Positions 56,398 through 64,000 of a stretch of 64,000 nt of DNA are shown here, piece after piece (the first letter of the stretch is position 1; each line of letters starts with the position of its first letter). The DNA is taken from assembly GCA_016699405.1 (NCBI GenBank), contig CP064972.1, positions 5,160,192-5,224,191 on the forward strand, written 5' to 3'. The translations under genes and the position numbers were made by a program. The notes below the pieces were generated by a model, which worked only from the letters and a program-made list of their open reading frames with translations, was not told where the DNA came from and made no database searches. The stretch comes from Holophagales bacterium. Its GTDB lineage: Bacteria > Acidobacteriota > Thermoanaerobaculia > Multivoradales > JAGPDF01.

Positions 56398-57510
56398 TCA
56401 GGAACGAGGCGACTTCGCACCGACGACGTCTCCGCCAGTGCTCCCTGCGCTCCGGCGCATCGTCTGTGGGCTGCTGCCCGTCCAGCGTTTGAACGCGCGG
56501 GAGAAGGCCGCCGGGTCGGAGAAGCCCACCAGGTAGGCCGTCTCGTTCACCGAGACTCTCTCTCCTTGCAGGTAGCTCAGTGCCAGCCGGTGCCGCAGCT
56601 CGTCGAGCAGCCGTTCGAACGTCACGCCTTCGGTCCGCAGTCGGCGGAAAAGCGTCTGCCGGCTGAGTCCCATCTTCCCGGCAATCAGCGCGATGCTGGC
56701 CTCTCCGGTGTGCAGGATCGGCATCAACAGGCCCTCGACCCGGCCACGGCAGGTCTTCGCGCCTTCGAGGCTCGCGAGCAGCGCCTCGGCGTGCGCACTC
56801 AAGATGCCGAAGACGTAACGGGGCGTGACGGCGATCCGCTGCTCGAGCCAGGCCGCATCCATGAGTAGCGCGTTCCTGTCGCTGCCGAACACCAAGGGCA
56901 CGCGGAAGATCCGTTCGTACTCGGCGCGATACGACGGCTCGGCGTGCGTGAAGTGAGCTGCCAACAGGAACGGCGTCTCGCGCTGCTGGCGGGACGCCGA
57001 GGCGACGCGGGCGAAGAAGGCCTCGGTGAGCTCCGGAATCTCGTTCGGGTTCCTGCGGGTGTCGATCAGCCAGACGCGGCCCGCGGTGCGCTCGAGAAGG
57101 TAGCGATCGTGCCCCTCGAACTCGAGGTCGGCCATGAGCCTCCCGTAACGATTTCGCTGCGCCAGCGCGTCGGCCACGGTCTCGCAGGCGTAACTGAGCA
57201 TCGAGGCGACCGAATAGTCCGCGCAGTCGATCGTCTCGCCGAGGTGCAACGCGAGGGCGGGATCGCCGGACAGCTCCTTGGCGGAGCGAATCAACGTCAC
57301 CAGGCTCGCCAGCGGGATGCGCAGGTTCTGGTCCTCGAGCTCATGCGCATCCAGCTGCGCTCGTTCGAGCAGCGCGCTCGCGCTGACATCTCTGGCGACG
57401 GCCGCATCCACCCAGGCCCGTGCCACCCCGGCGGACACGGTAGGCCCGGAGAGGGCAACTGCCGGCCTGCAACGTGGAGTCATGCGATTGAGGCCTGCGG
57501 TCATGGTCAT
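56398..57510 (-). CDS. AraC-family transcriptional regulator (OruR-like, N-terminal arabinose_bd-type domain)
   Basis: A 370-residue regulator. The N-terminal part (ALLERAQLDAHELEDQNLRIPLASLVTLIR, GDPALALHLGETIDCADYSVASMLSYACETVADAL) matches the ligand-binding domain of OruR-type AraC proteins. The C-terminal HTH_18 is visible: ASIALIAGKMGLSRQTLFRRL, then VNETAYLVGFSDPAAFSRAFKRWTGSSP. Starts at 57510 and 57483 are both possible. It is divergent from two DUF4386 genes, which it probably regulates. Confidence 0.85.
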   Translation of the reverse strand: MTMTAGLNRMTPRCRPAVALSGPTVSAGVARAWVDAAVARDVSASALLERAQLDAHELEDQNLRIPLASLVTLIRSAKELSGDPALALHLGETIDCADYSVASMLSYACETVADALAQRNRYGRLMADLEFEGHDRYLLERTAGRVWLIDTRRNPNEIPELTEAFFARVASASRQQRETPFLLAAHFTHAEPSYRAEYERIFRVPLVFGSDRNALLMDAAWLEQRIAVTPRYVFGILSAHAEALLASLEGAKTCRGRVEGLLMPILHTGEASIALIAGKMGLSRQTLFRRLRTEGVTFERLLDELRHRLALSYLQGERVSVNETAYLVGFSDPAAFSRAFKRWTGSSPQTMRRSAGSTGGDVVGAKSPRS

Positions 57511-57645
57511 CCGCCAAGGAGTGGTCAGAGACTAACCCGAGGCGGCCATGGATGGAGGAAGCCGGGCACCACGGGTTGCAGTACTCCTCCGTGGAGACCC
57601 GAGAGACGGAATGCAGCTTGTAGTGACAAACCCGTGGAGGGACTC

Positions 57646-58341
57646 ATGAGATCGATCCAGACGAGCGCGCGATGGACAGGAGCCCTGTACTTCGCTTTCA
57701 CGATCGTGGGACTGGTCGACATGCTCGGCTTCACCGGCTTCCTGGTTGCCGGGGACGCCACCGCCACAGCTCGCAACGTCCTTGCTCGCGAGCTGATCTA
57801 TCGCCTCGGCGTTCTGACCGACCTCGTCGCCCTCCTCCTCTTCGTCTTCCTCGTCGTGAGCCTGTACCGACTGCTCGAGGGCACCGACAAGACGCTCGCC
57901 ATGCTCATGGTGATCCTGGTCGGGGTCGGCGTCGCCGTCGGGCTTGCCAACCTGCTCACCAAGATTGCACCGCTGATTCTCCTGAGTGGAGCCCACTACC
58001 TGTCGGTCTTCAGCAAACCTCAACTGGACGCTCTGTCTCTGGGTCTCCTCGACCTGAACGCCGAGGGAAATACCGTCTGCGCGGTCTTCTGGGGCCTCTG
58101 GCTCTTTCCGTTCGGCATCCTGGTCATCAGGTCGGGCTTCTTTCCGCGTGTCCTCGGCATCCTCTTGCTGGTCGCCGGCTCCGCCTATCTGACGACCAGT
58201 GTCGTCTCCATCGTCCTCCCGGCTCAGGGCGACGCCGTTTCGCGGGTTGCGATGCCGTTCCTTCTCGGAGAATTCCCGATCATCTTCTGGCTCCTCTTCA
58301 AAGGGGCCAGACCGCCACGGACACAGGCGCAATCGACCTGA
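57646..58341 (+). CDS. DUF4386 family membrane protein, copy 1
   Basis: A 231-residue protein with about six helices (TGALYFAFTIVGLVDMLGFTGFL, TDLVALLLFVFLVVSLYRLLE, LMVILVGVGVAVGLANLL). The mid-segment FWGLWLFPFGILVIRSGFFPRVLGILLLV is the DUF4386 signature. GGAGG lies 5-9 nt before the ATG. Function unknown. The AraC regulator is divergent across 135 bp. Confidence 0.8.
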   Translation: MRSIQTSARWTGALYFAFTIVGLVDMLGFTGFLVAGDATATARNVLARELIYRLGVLTDLVALLLFVFLVVSLYRLLEGTDKTLAMLMVILVGVGVAVGLANLLTKIAPLILLSGAHYLSVFSKPQLDALSLGLLDLNAEGNTVCAVFWGLWLFPFGILVIRSGFFPRVLGILLLVAGSAYLTTSVVSIVLPAQGDAVSRVAMPFLLGEFPIIFWLLFKGARPPRTQAQST

Positions 58342-58428
58342 CCCTGGACCACCCTTTCCAGGGCGAGTCTCGGCCGCGCTCGACACCCCGTCCTGGTGAG
58401 GGCAAATCAGCACTTCGGAGGAAGCGAC

Positions 58429-59175
58429 GTGAGACTGGACCCGATCGACGACTCACAACGCAGGGCCGCACGAGTCGCGGGAGTCGCCTTCCTGCTGGCG
58501 ATGGCGATCGTCGTCCTGGCGAACTATGGCATCAGCTTTCGCCTCAGCGTCCCTGGCGACGCCGTCGAGTCCGCGCGGAGGATTCTGGCGAACGAGACGC
58601 TGTTTCGCCTCAACATCGCCTGCGATCTCCTCTACGCCGCGACCCTCGTCATCCTGCTCGTAGCGCTCTACGTGACCCTGAAGCCGGTTGACCGTGGACT
58701 GGCCCTGGTTTCAGCAGCCTGCAGGCTGGTCGTGGTCCTGATGTGGTGTGTCACCGCGCTCGACATGCTCGGCACTCTCCGGCTCCTGGGTACCGACGCC
58801 TACCTGGCCGTCCTCGGGGCGGATCGGCTGAAGGCTCTGGCGAAGGTGCAGCTCGCCGGGGGCTACGACGCCTATTACGTCGGCCTGCCGTTCTGGGGGC
58901 TTGCCTCCACGGTTTGCAGCTACCTCTGGCTCGAGTCGAGGTATGTCCCGAGGACGCTGGCAGCCCTCGGCTTGATCTCGTCGGCTTGGTGCATGATCTG
59001 CGCCTTTGCCTTCCTCGTCTTCCCCGACTTCGCCAGAACGGTTGACGCATCCTGGTTCGATCTGCCGATGGTGGTCTTCGAATTGGCCGTGGGCATCTGG
59101 CTTCTCGTCAGGGGGCTGGGGCCAAGCGGCACAGGCGAATCCCGCGGGCGCGAGCGACCGACCGCACCGGCCTGA
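58429..59175 (+). CDS. DUF4386 family membrane protein, copy 2
   Basis: A 248-residue paralogue of the previous gene with the same topology (RRAARVAGVAFLLAMAIVVLANYGISFRL, LLYAATLVILLVALYVTLKPV, YYVGLPFWGLASTVCSYLWLESRYVPRTLAALGLIS). The GTG at 58429 is chosen because GGAGGAA sits 8 nt before it; an ATG at 58396 extends the frame by 11 codons. Tandem copies divergently placed to one AraC regulator suggest one regulon. A Pro/Arg tail ends the protein. Confidence 0.78.
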   Translation: MRLDPIDDSQRRAARVAGVAFLLAMAIVVLANYGISFRLSVPGDAVESARRILANETLFRLNIACDLLYAATLVILLVALYVTLKPVDRGLALVSAACRLVVVLMWCVTALDMLGTLRLLGTDAYLAVLGADRLKALAKVQLAGGYDAYYVGLPFWGLASTVCSYLWLESRYVPRTLAALGLISSAWCMICAFAFLVFPDFARTVDASWFDLPMVVFELAVGIWLLVRGLGPSGTGESRGRERPTAPA

Positions 59176-59199
59176 GCCGGCGATGCCCACCGTCGCCCC

Positions 59200-59943
59200 C
59201 TATCGCCAGTCGATCTCGAAGACCGTCACCGGCGAATCGCCGGGGTTGCGCAGCACGTGCTGGCTGCCGGCGACGTGCCAGCTCCAGCGCCCGGCGCCCT
59301 CCCCGCCGGAGGATTCGGGCCGATCGCCCTCCTCGAGGAGGTCGCCCGGAGTTCCCAGCACCGTGAGGCCGGGCGCCGTGTGGGTGTGGGCCTTCGCCGT
59401 CGCGTGGGGCGGCAGCGTGAGGCGGAAGACGCGAACCGTCGTTCCCTCCTGGACGATCTCCAGCCCGGCCTCCGCCGGCCGGATCTCCGGCTCGAGGCCC
59501 GGCGAGGCGAGCCATTCCCCGACGACGTAGTGGAAGGGGACGGTGTCCTCGTTCGCCACCCGATGCTCGTAGGGGAGCGTCGCCCGCCAGTTGTCGAACA
59601 GGTAGGGCACCGCTTGCCGCTCTTCGAGCGCTCCGGGCGGCTCGCCCGGCCGCTGGGCTCGCGTGCGCGCCGATTCCACCCCGACGCCGACGATCGGCGC
59701 CGAGTGCACATGGTATTGCGTCGTCACACCCGGCGGCACGCGCACGTCGAGGATCCGCACCCAGCGATTGGCGTAGACGAGCCGGTGCAGCGGCTCTTCG
59801 TAGACCGGGAGGGTCGGCGCCGCGACGGGGCCGGCAGCGGCGCCGAGACGCGCGAGGGCGGCAAGCGCCGTCGCCACGACGACGGTCCGGTACCTCCCGA
59901 CACCACCTGACCGACGCACGAAGGTCCGCTCGCGACCGCTCAT
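59200..59943 (-). CDS. Exported cupin-like protein
   Basis: A 247-residue protein with a hydrophobic N-terminal signal (YRTVVVATALAALARLGAAAG). Two cupin-like halves carry His motifs: PPGVTTQYHVHSAPIVGV and PPHATAKAHTHTAPGLTVLG, ending SWHVAGSQHVLRNPGDSPVTVFEIDW. The paired HxH motifs point to metal binding. GGAGGAAGG precedes the ATG. It is convergent with DUF4386 copy 2 and divergent from the dehydrogenase; substrate unknown. Confidence 0.78.
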   Translation of the reverse strand: MSGRERTFVRRSGGVGRYRTVVVATALAALARLGAAAGPVAAPTLPVYEEPLHRLVYANRWVRILDVRVPPGVTTQYHVHSAPIVGVGVESARTRAQRPGEPPGALEERQAVPYLFDNWRATLPYEHRVANEDTVPFHYVVGEWLASPGLEPEIRPAEAGLEIVQEGTTVRVFRLTLPPHATAKAHTHTAPGLTVLGTPGDLLEEGDRPESSGGEGAGRWSWHVAGSQHVLRNPGDSPVTVFEIDWR

Positions 59944-60066
59944 CGCCTTCCTCCTCCGGGCCGGGCCCAGGACATCCGCACACCGCCGGCGGGCGGGTGG
60001 CTCTCCCGCGGCCGGAGTCTACCGGCGGTCGGAACGAGCTCGACCGTCGGCGGTCGTCCGGGCGCG

Positions 60067-60105
60067 ATGGCGCGTTCGGCAACTCGATTGGCGCGTTCTG
60101 CCAAT
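60067..60105 (+). promoter_or_regulatory. Tandem AraC/AdpA-like operator before the alcohol dehydrogenase
   Basis: TGGCGCGTTC occurs at 60068-60077 and again at 60089-60098, 21 bp apart, two helical turns. Both copies match the AdpA consensus TGGCSNGWWY exactly. The second also forms a dyad, ATTGGC (60087-60092) and GCCAAT (60100-60105). The AraC-family gene at 61304 is the likely reader. The start codon of the dehydrogenase is 53 nt further on. Confidence 0.6.
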
Positions 60106-60157
60106 GACGCCGCCCGCTCCGGGGCCTAGGCTCTCTTCCGTCAGGAGGAACGACCCG

Positions 60158-61267
60158 ATGAGCGAAACCACCCTGTCGACACCCGAGGCGCCAGCCGCCC
60201 TCGAAACGAAGAGCTTTTCCACCAAGGCCTACGCCGCGGCGAGCCCGAGCTCACCGCTCACCCCGGTGACCATCCGGCGCCGCGTGCCCGGCCCCCACGA
60301 CGTGCAGTTGGAGGTTCTCTTCTGCGGCGTCTGCCACTCCGACCTGCACCAGGTGCGGAACGAGTGGCAGCGGGTGATGCCAACCGTCTACCCCTGCGTG
60401 CCGGGACACGAGATCGTCGGCCGCGTCGTCGCGGTGGGCCGCGAGGTCCGGAAGTTCAAGGAGGGGGACCTCGCGGCAGTCGGCTGCATGGTCGACTCCT
60501 GCCGCACCTGCGCGGCATGCCGCGACGGCCAGGAGCAGTTCTGCGAGGGTCCCGCGACCTTCACCTACAACTCCCCCGACAAGCCGCTCGGCGGCGTGAC
60601 CCACGGCGGCTATTCGGAGAGCCTCGTCCTCGACGAGACGTTCGCGCTGCGCGTTGCCGGCGACCTCGACCTCGCCGGCGTGGCACCGCTCCTCTGTGCC
60701 GGCATTACGACCTACTCGCCGCTGCGGCACTGGAACGTTCGCGCCGGCCAGAAGGTCGGCATCGTCGGCCTCGGCGGGCTCGGGCACATGGGCGTCAAGC
60801 TCGCCGCCGCCTTCGGGGCGCGCGTGGTCGTCTTCACCTCCTCGCCGGCGAAGGCGGACGACGCGATCCGGCTCGGCGCTCACGAGGTCGTCGTCTCCAG
60901 CCGGCCCGCCGAGATGCAGAAGCACCTGGGCAGCTTCCACTTCATCCTCGACACGGTGTCGGCCGCACACGACCTGAACGGCTACCTCGACCTGCTGAAG
61001 CGAGACGGCACGATGACCCTCGTCGGCGCGCCCGAGGCGCCTCTGCCGGTGAGCGTCTTCGGTCTGCTCTTCGGTCGCCGGCAGCTCGCGGGCTCGATCA
61101 TCGGCGGCCTGCGCGAGACGCAGGAGATGCTCGACTTCTGTGCCGCCCACGGAATCACCGCCGACATCGAACGGATTCCCATCGCCAAGATCAACGAGGC
61201 CTTCGAACGGATGTTGAAGGGCGACGTCAAGTATCGTTTCGTCATCGACATGGCCACGCTGAAGTAG
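60158..61267 (+). CDS. Zinc-dependent NAD(P) alcohol dehydrogenase (cinnamyl-alcohol/YahK-like)
   Basis: A 369-residue MDR dehydrogenase. Catalytic zinc lies in FCGVCHSDLHQVRNEW and GHEIVGRVVAVG. Four structural-zinc Cys lie in CMVDSCRTCAACRDGQEQFC, and the Rossmann motif is GIVGLGGLGHMGVKLAAAFG. It oxidises alcohols or reduces aldehydes with broad specificity. AGGAGGAA sits 7 nt before the ATG. It is followed after 36 nt by an AraC-type gene and then an aldo/keto reductase, so an aldehyde- or alcohol-handling operon under AraC control is likely. Confidence 0.9.
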   Translation: MSETTLSTPEAPAALETKSFSTKAYAAASPSSPLTPVTIRRRVPGPHDVQLEVLFCGVCHSDLHQVRNEWQRVMPTVYPCVPGHEIVGRVVAVGREVRKFKEGDLAAVGCMVDSCRTCAACRDGQEQFCEGPATFTYNSPDKPLGGVTHGGYSESLVLDETFALRVAGDLDLAGVAPLLCAGITTYSPLRHWNVRAGQKVGIVGLGGLGHMGVKLAAAFGARVVVFTSSPAKADDAIRLGAHEVVVSSRPAEMQKHLGSFHFILDTVSAAHDLNGYLDLLKRDGTMTLVGAPEAPLPVSVFGLLFGRRQLAGSIIGGLRETQEMLDFCAAHGITADIERIPIAKINEAFERMLKGDVKYRFVIDMATLK

Positions 61268-61303
61268 TCGACTTCCGCGCCGCGTGACGAGAAGGGAGGC
61301 AGG

Positions 61304-62302
61304 GTGAACCGGTTCCGCGTGTCGGCGATGCTCGCCCGCAAGCTCGACGAGCTCGGCGTGCCACCGGCCGCGGTGCTGCGCCAGGCCGGTTTGCCGGCGA
61401 ACCTCTTCGACCAGGCGAAGATCCTCGTCTCGACCGAGGAGCCTCTTCGCCCTCTACCGGGCGATCGCCGAGGTCAGCGACGATCCGGCGATCGGCCTCG
61501 AGCTGGGGACCGAGCCACGGGTCGAGCGGTACGACCCGATCGCCATCGCGGCGATCTCGGCCCGCTCGCTCCGCGACGCGCTCGAGCGGCTGGCACGCTA
61601 CAAGCAGCTCACCTGCCCCGAGGAGATCCTGCTCACCGAGCGCGGCGGCGAGTCCCGCGTGCAGTTCCGCTGGCTCCTCGCGGCCGAAAGCGAGCCGCCG
61701 GTGCTGATCGACCTCTGCTTCGCCTGGGTGGTGGGGATCGCGCGGCGGGGGACCGGCGACCTCGTCCAACCCAGGCGAGTCGAGCTCGGCGGATCGCCGA
61801 GACACCGCCGGGCCTACGAAGCACACTTCGGCTGCCCGGTGCGGTTCGAGCGGCGCACGAACCTCATCGTCTTCGCCGCCGCGGATCTCGACCGTCCGTT
61901 CGTCACCCACAACACCGAGCTCGCCGCCGCCGTCACGCCGCAGCTCGACGCCGAGCTCGCCCGGGCGAACGCGTCGCGCGCCATTGGCGACCAGGTCAAG
62001 GGGATCCTGAAGCGGCAACTGGCCGGGCGTCGGCCGGCCATCGAGGAGGTCGCCCGGTCCCTCCGCCTGAGCGCTCGGACCCTGCAACGCCGACTCGCCG
62101 AGGACGGCGCGTCGTTCCAGCAGCTCGTCCAGGAGGCACGGCGCGAGCTCGCCCGCCACTACCTGCTGAGCTCGTCGCTCGAGCTCAACGAAACGGCCTA
62201 CCTGCTCGGCTACGAGGACGCCCACTCGTTCTTCCGGGCGTTCCACGACTGGGGGGGAGCCCTCCCGGCGAGTGGCGAGAGCGCCACGCCAAGGCGAGCT
62301 GA
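61304..62302 (+). pseudogene. AraC-family regulator with two compensating frameshifts
   Basis: A GTG at 61304 after GGGAGG opens MNRFRVSAMLARKLDELGVPP. An extra C near 61441-61443 breaks the frame; without it the protein continues LFALYRAIAEVSDDPAIGLELG. The middle (RRGTGDLVQPRRVELGG, HNTELAAAVTPQLDAELARA) and HTH_18 (RPAIEEVARSLRLSARTLQRRLAEDG) follow. At a G7 run (62251-62257) one missing G breaks it again; adding it gives SPPGEWRERHAKAS and the stop at 62302. The net shift is zero and the whole is 332 residues. It is probably the regulator of the adjacent dehydrogenase and reductase, if the indels are errors. Confidence 0.75.
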
Positions 62303-62325
62303 TCGCGACACGACGGGAGAGAACG

Positions 62326-63320
62326 ATGGACAAGCGTCGACTGGGCAAGAGCGGGCTCGAGGTCTCGTCCCTCGGCCTCGGCTGCATGGGGATGAGCTTC
62401 GGCCTCGGACCGGCCGCCGACCGGCGCGAGATGATCGCGCTGCTGCGCACGGCGGTGGAACGCGGCGTCACCTTCTTCGACACCGCCGAGGTCTACGGAC
62501 CGTTCGCCAACGAGGAGCTGGTGGGCGAGGCGCTCGCGCCGTTCCGCGGGCAGGTGGTGATCGCCACCAAGTTCGGTTTCCGCCTCGACCCGAACGGCGG
62601 AGCGCAGTGGACCGGACTCGACAGCCGCCCGTCGCACATCCGCGAGGTCGCCGAGGCCTCGCTCGCCCGCCTCCGGGTCGAGACGATCGACCTCTTCTAT
62701 CAGCACCGGGTCGATCCCGAGGTGCCGATCGAGGAGGTCGCGGGAACGGTCCGGGAGCTCATCGCCGAGGGCAAGGTCCGGCACTTCGGCCTCTCCGAGG
62801 CGGGCGCGCAGACGATTCGCCGCGCTCACGCCGTGCAGCCGGTTACCGCGCTGCAGAGCGAGTACTCGCTCTGGTGGCGTGAGCCGGAGGAGCAGATCCT
62901 CCCGGTGCTCGAGGAGCTCGGCATCGGTTTCGTCCCCTTCAGCCCGCTCGGCAAGGGCTTCCTCACCGGAGCGATCGACGACCGCACGACCTTCGACCGG
63001 ACCGACTTCCGCGCCGTCGTTCCGCGCTTCGCGCCGGAGAATCGCCAGGCGAATCGCACGCTGGTGGATCTCCTGGCTCGCGTCGCCGCGGTACGCGGGG
63101 CCACCCCGGCCCAGATCGCCCTCGCCTGGCTCCTCGCGCAACGGCCGTGGATCGTCCCCATTCCCGGAACCACGAAGCTCCACCGGCTGGACGAGAACCT
63201 CGGCGCCACGCACCTGGCGCTCACCCCGACGAGCTCGACGCGATCACCCAGGAAGCCGCGCGGATCGACGTGCACGGGGCGCGCTACCCGGAGAGCGCGC
63301 AGCGGTTGATCGACCGCTGA
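62326..63320 (+). pseudogene. Aldo/keto reductase with a C-terminal frameshift
   Basis: A member of the YhdN/AKR13-like group: MDKRRLGKSGLEVSSLGLGC, catalytic Asp and Tyr in TFFDTAEVYGPF, Lys in ATKFGF, and His in LFYQHRVD. The C-terminal TPAQIALAWLLAQRPWIVPIPGTTK is the cofactor loop. Near 63224-63227 (C4) one C is missing. Adding it gives DELDAITQEAARIDVHGARY and LIDR with a stop at 63318-63320, 331 residues in all. It follows the AraC gene after 23 nt. The body up to the shift is complete, so function may survive or the indel may be an error. Confidence 0.78.
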
Positions 63321-63481
63321 GGCCGGAGGAGGAGCCGCGCTGCGGCGCTGCCCGCGACCGACCGAGAGCGCGACGGGAGCCTGCCGCGGGAAGGGTCCCG
63401 TCCTGCTTGTTCTCTCCACCGCCGGGTGCGAACCGCGGGAACGCCCGCCACGGCGGACCGGGGTGGAGGCGCGTTCCCCGC

Positions 63482-64000
63482 TCAGCGACCCTCGTCCGAG
63501 GAGGCTCGCACGGCGTTCGGTCGGCGGCTTGAATCCGCCGATGCGACGCAGGCTGGCTCGAGAATCGGCGACCCCGGCGGCGACACCCGCAAGAAGGGCC
63601 GTCGGGTCCGCGACGTGGCGGCGTAGGAACGGAGCGTGAGAACCAGGGCGCCGACCAGCAGGGCCGCCGCGACGGCGAAGGTCGACCGCATTCCGCTGGC
63701 GACCGCCGCGGGGCGCGCCGTCGCGAGATCGGTCGACGCCGTGGCGAACGCGAACACGGCGCCCATCGCCGACGCTCCGGTGACGAGCCCCAGATTGCGC
63801 GAGAGGTTCAGCATCCCGGAGACCACGCCGCGCTCTCCGGCCCCGATCCCCGACATGACCGCCGTGTTGTTGCCGGTCTGCGGAAGAACGCGTAGCCCCC
63901 CGTGACGACGACGATCGGCCCGACGTAGGCGAACGTGCCGAGACGTTCCGGCAGCAGCGCGAGCATCAGCGCGCCGGCCGCCATGCCGAGGAGCCCGGCG
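63482..64000 (-). CDS. MFS (drug/proton antiporter type) transporter, partial
   Basis: The end of a minus-strand MFS protein. MSGIGAGERGVVSGMLNLSRNLGLVTGASAMGAVFAFA and a last membrane helix (TFAVAAALLVGALVLTLRSYA) match the C-terminal half of EmrB/QacA-type exporters. Upstream, in a different frame, are GLLGMAAGALMLALLPE and VVVTGGYAFF, which fit the preceding helices. One missing base near 63882 separates the frames. The N-terminus lies outside the window. The 63321-63481 gap carries no recognisable feature. Confidence 0.6.
   Translation of the reverse strand, partial: RRAPRHGGRRADARAAAGTSRHVRLRRADRRRHGGLRVLPQTGNNTAVMSGIGAGERGVVSGMLNLSRNLGLVTGASAMGAVFAFATASTDLATARPAAVASGMRSTFAVAAALLVGALVLTLRSYAATSRTRRPFLRVSPPGSPILEPACVASADSSRRPNAVRASSDEGR

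Overview
The window is a GC-rich chromosomal segment from a Gram-negative bacterium. An Oar-like TonB-dependent receptor, FadL, ECF sigma factors translationally coupled to Ser/Thr kinases with TPR tails, secreted FG-GAP proteins and an IPTL-like C-terminal sorting signal together point to Acidobacteriota (Thermoanaerobaculia-like). This is an inference from gene content. I saw no rRNA or tRNA gene and no CRISPR array.

Layout. 1-12.4 kb is almost all minus strand: a partial XdhC, OsmC, a TPR-bearing sulfatase-fold lipoprotein, a large TonB-dependent receptor, a secreted TPR protein, then a coupled DUF4390 / NtrY-like kinase / SelB run. 12.4-18.9 kb is plus strand: smpB, an operon of FadL and an SGNH hydrolase with a recognisable promoter and a strong terminator, and uvrA. 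18.8-22.3 kb holds two tandem seven-repeat FG-GAP proteins. Two sigma factor/kinase pairs (22.4-25.8 kb plus, 30.8-34.0 kb minus) flank small metabolic and membrane genes and a secreted beta-helix protein.

34.9-40.1 kb is the scarred part. It contains a decayed IS5-type transposase, an orphan copy of the 3' end of uvrA, and a radical-SAM/aminotransferase fusion gene cut in two by an IS1111-type (IS110 family) element. Removing 36670-38083 and one base of a C8 run restores a single reading frame of 1005 codons.

40.3-44.6 kb is a regulatory island. A sigma54-type activator is followed by two matching dyads 84 bp apart, a candidate -24/-12 promoter, a hairpin that buries the ribosome binding site of a 54-residue membrane protein, and then RsbW-, STAS- and RsbU-like partner-switching genes. 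50.5-56.3 kb carries five mostly unrecognised plus-strand genes ending in a cytoplasmic subtilase and a ComEC-like metallo-beta-lactamase-fold protein. This is the best candidate for an undescribed system. 56.4-64 kb is AraC-type regulators with DUF4386 membrane proteins, a cupin protein, a zinc alcohol dehydrogenase and an aldo/keto reductase. A doubled AdpA/AraC-like operator lies before the dehydrogenase.

Several genes are broken by single-base indels, most but not all in G/C runs (about 37.88, 38.24, 45.87, 61.44, 62.25, 63.22 and 63.88 kb). They may be consensus errors or real decay, and are annotated as frameshifted.
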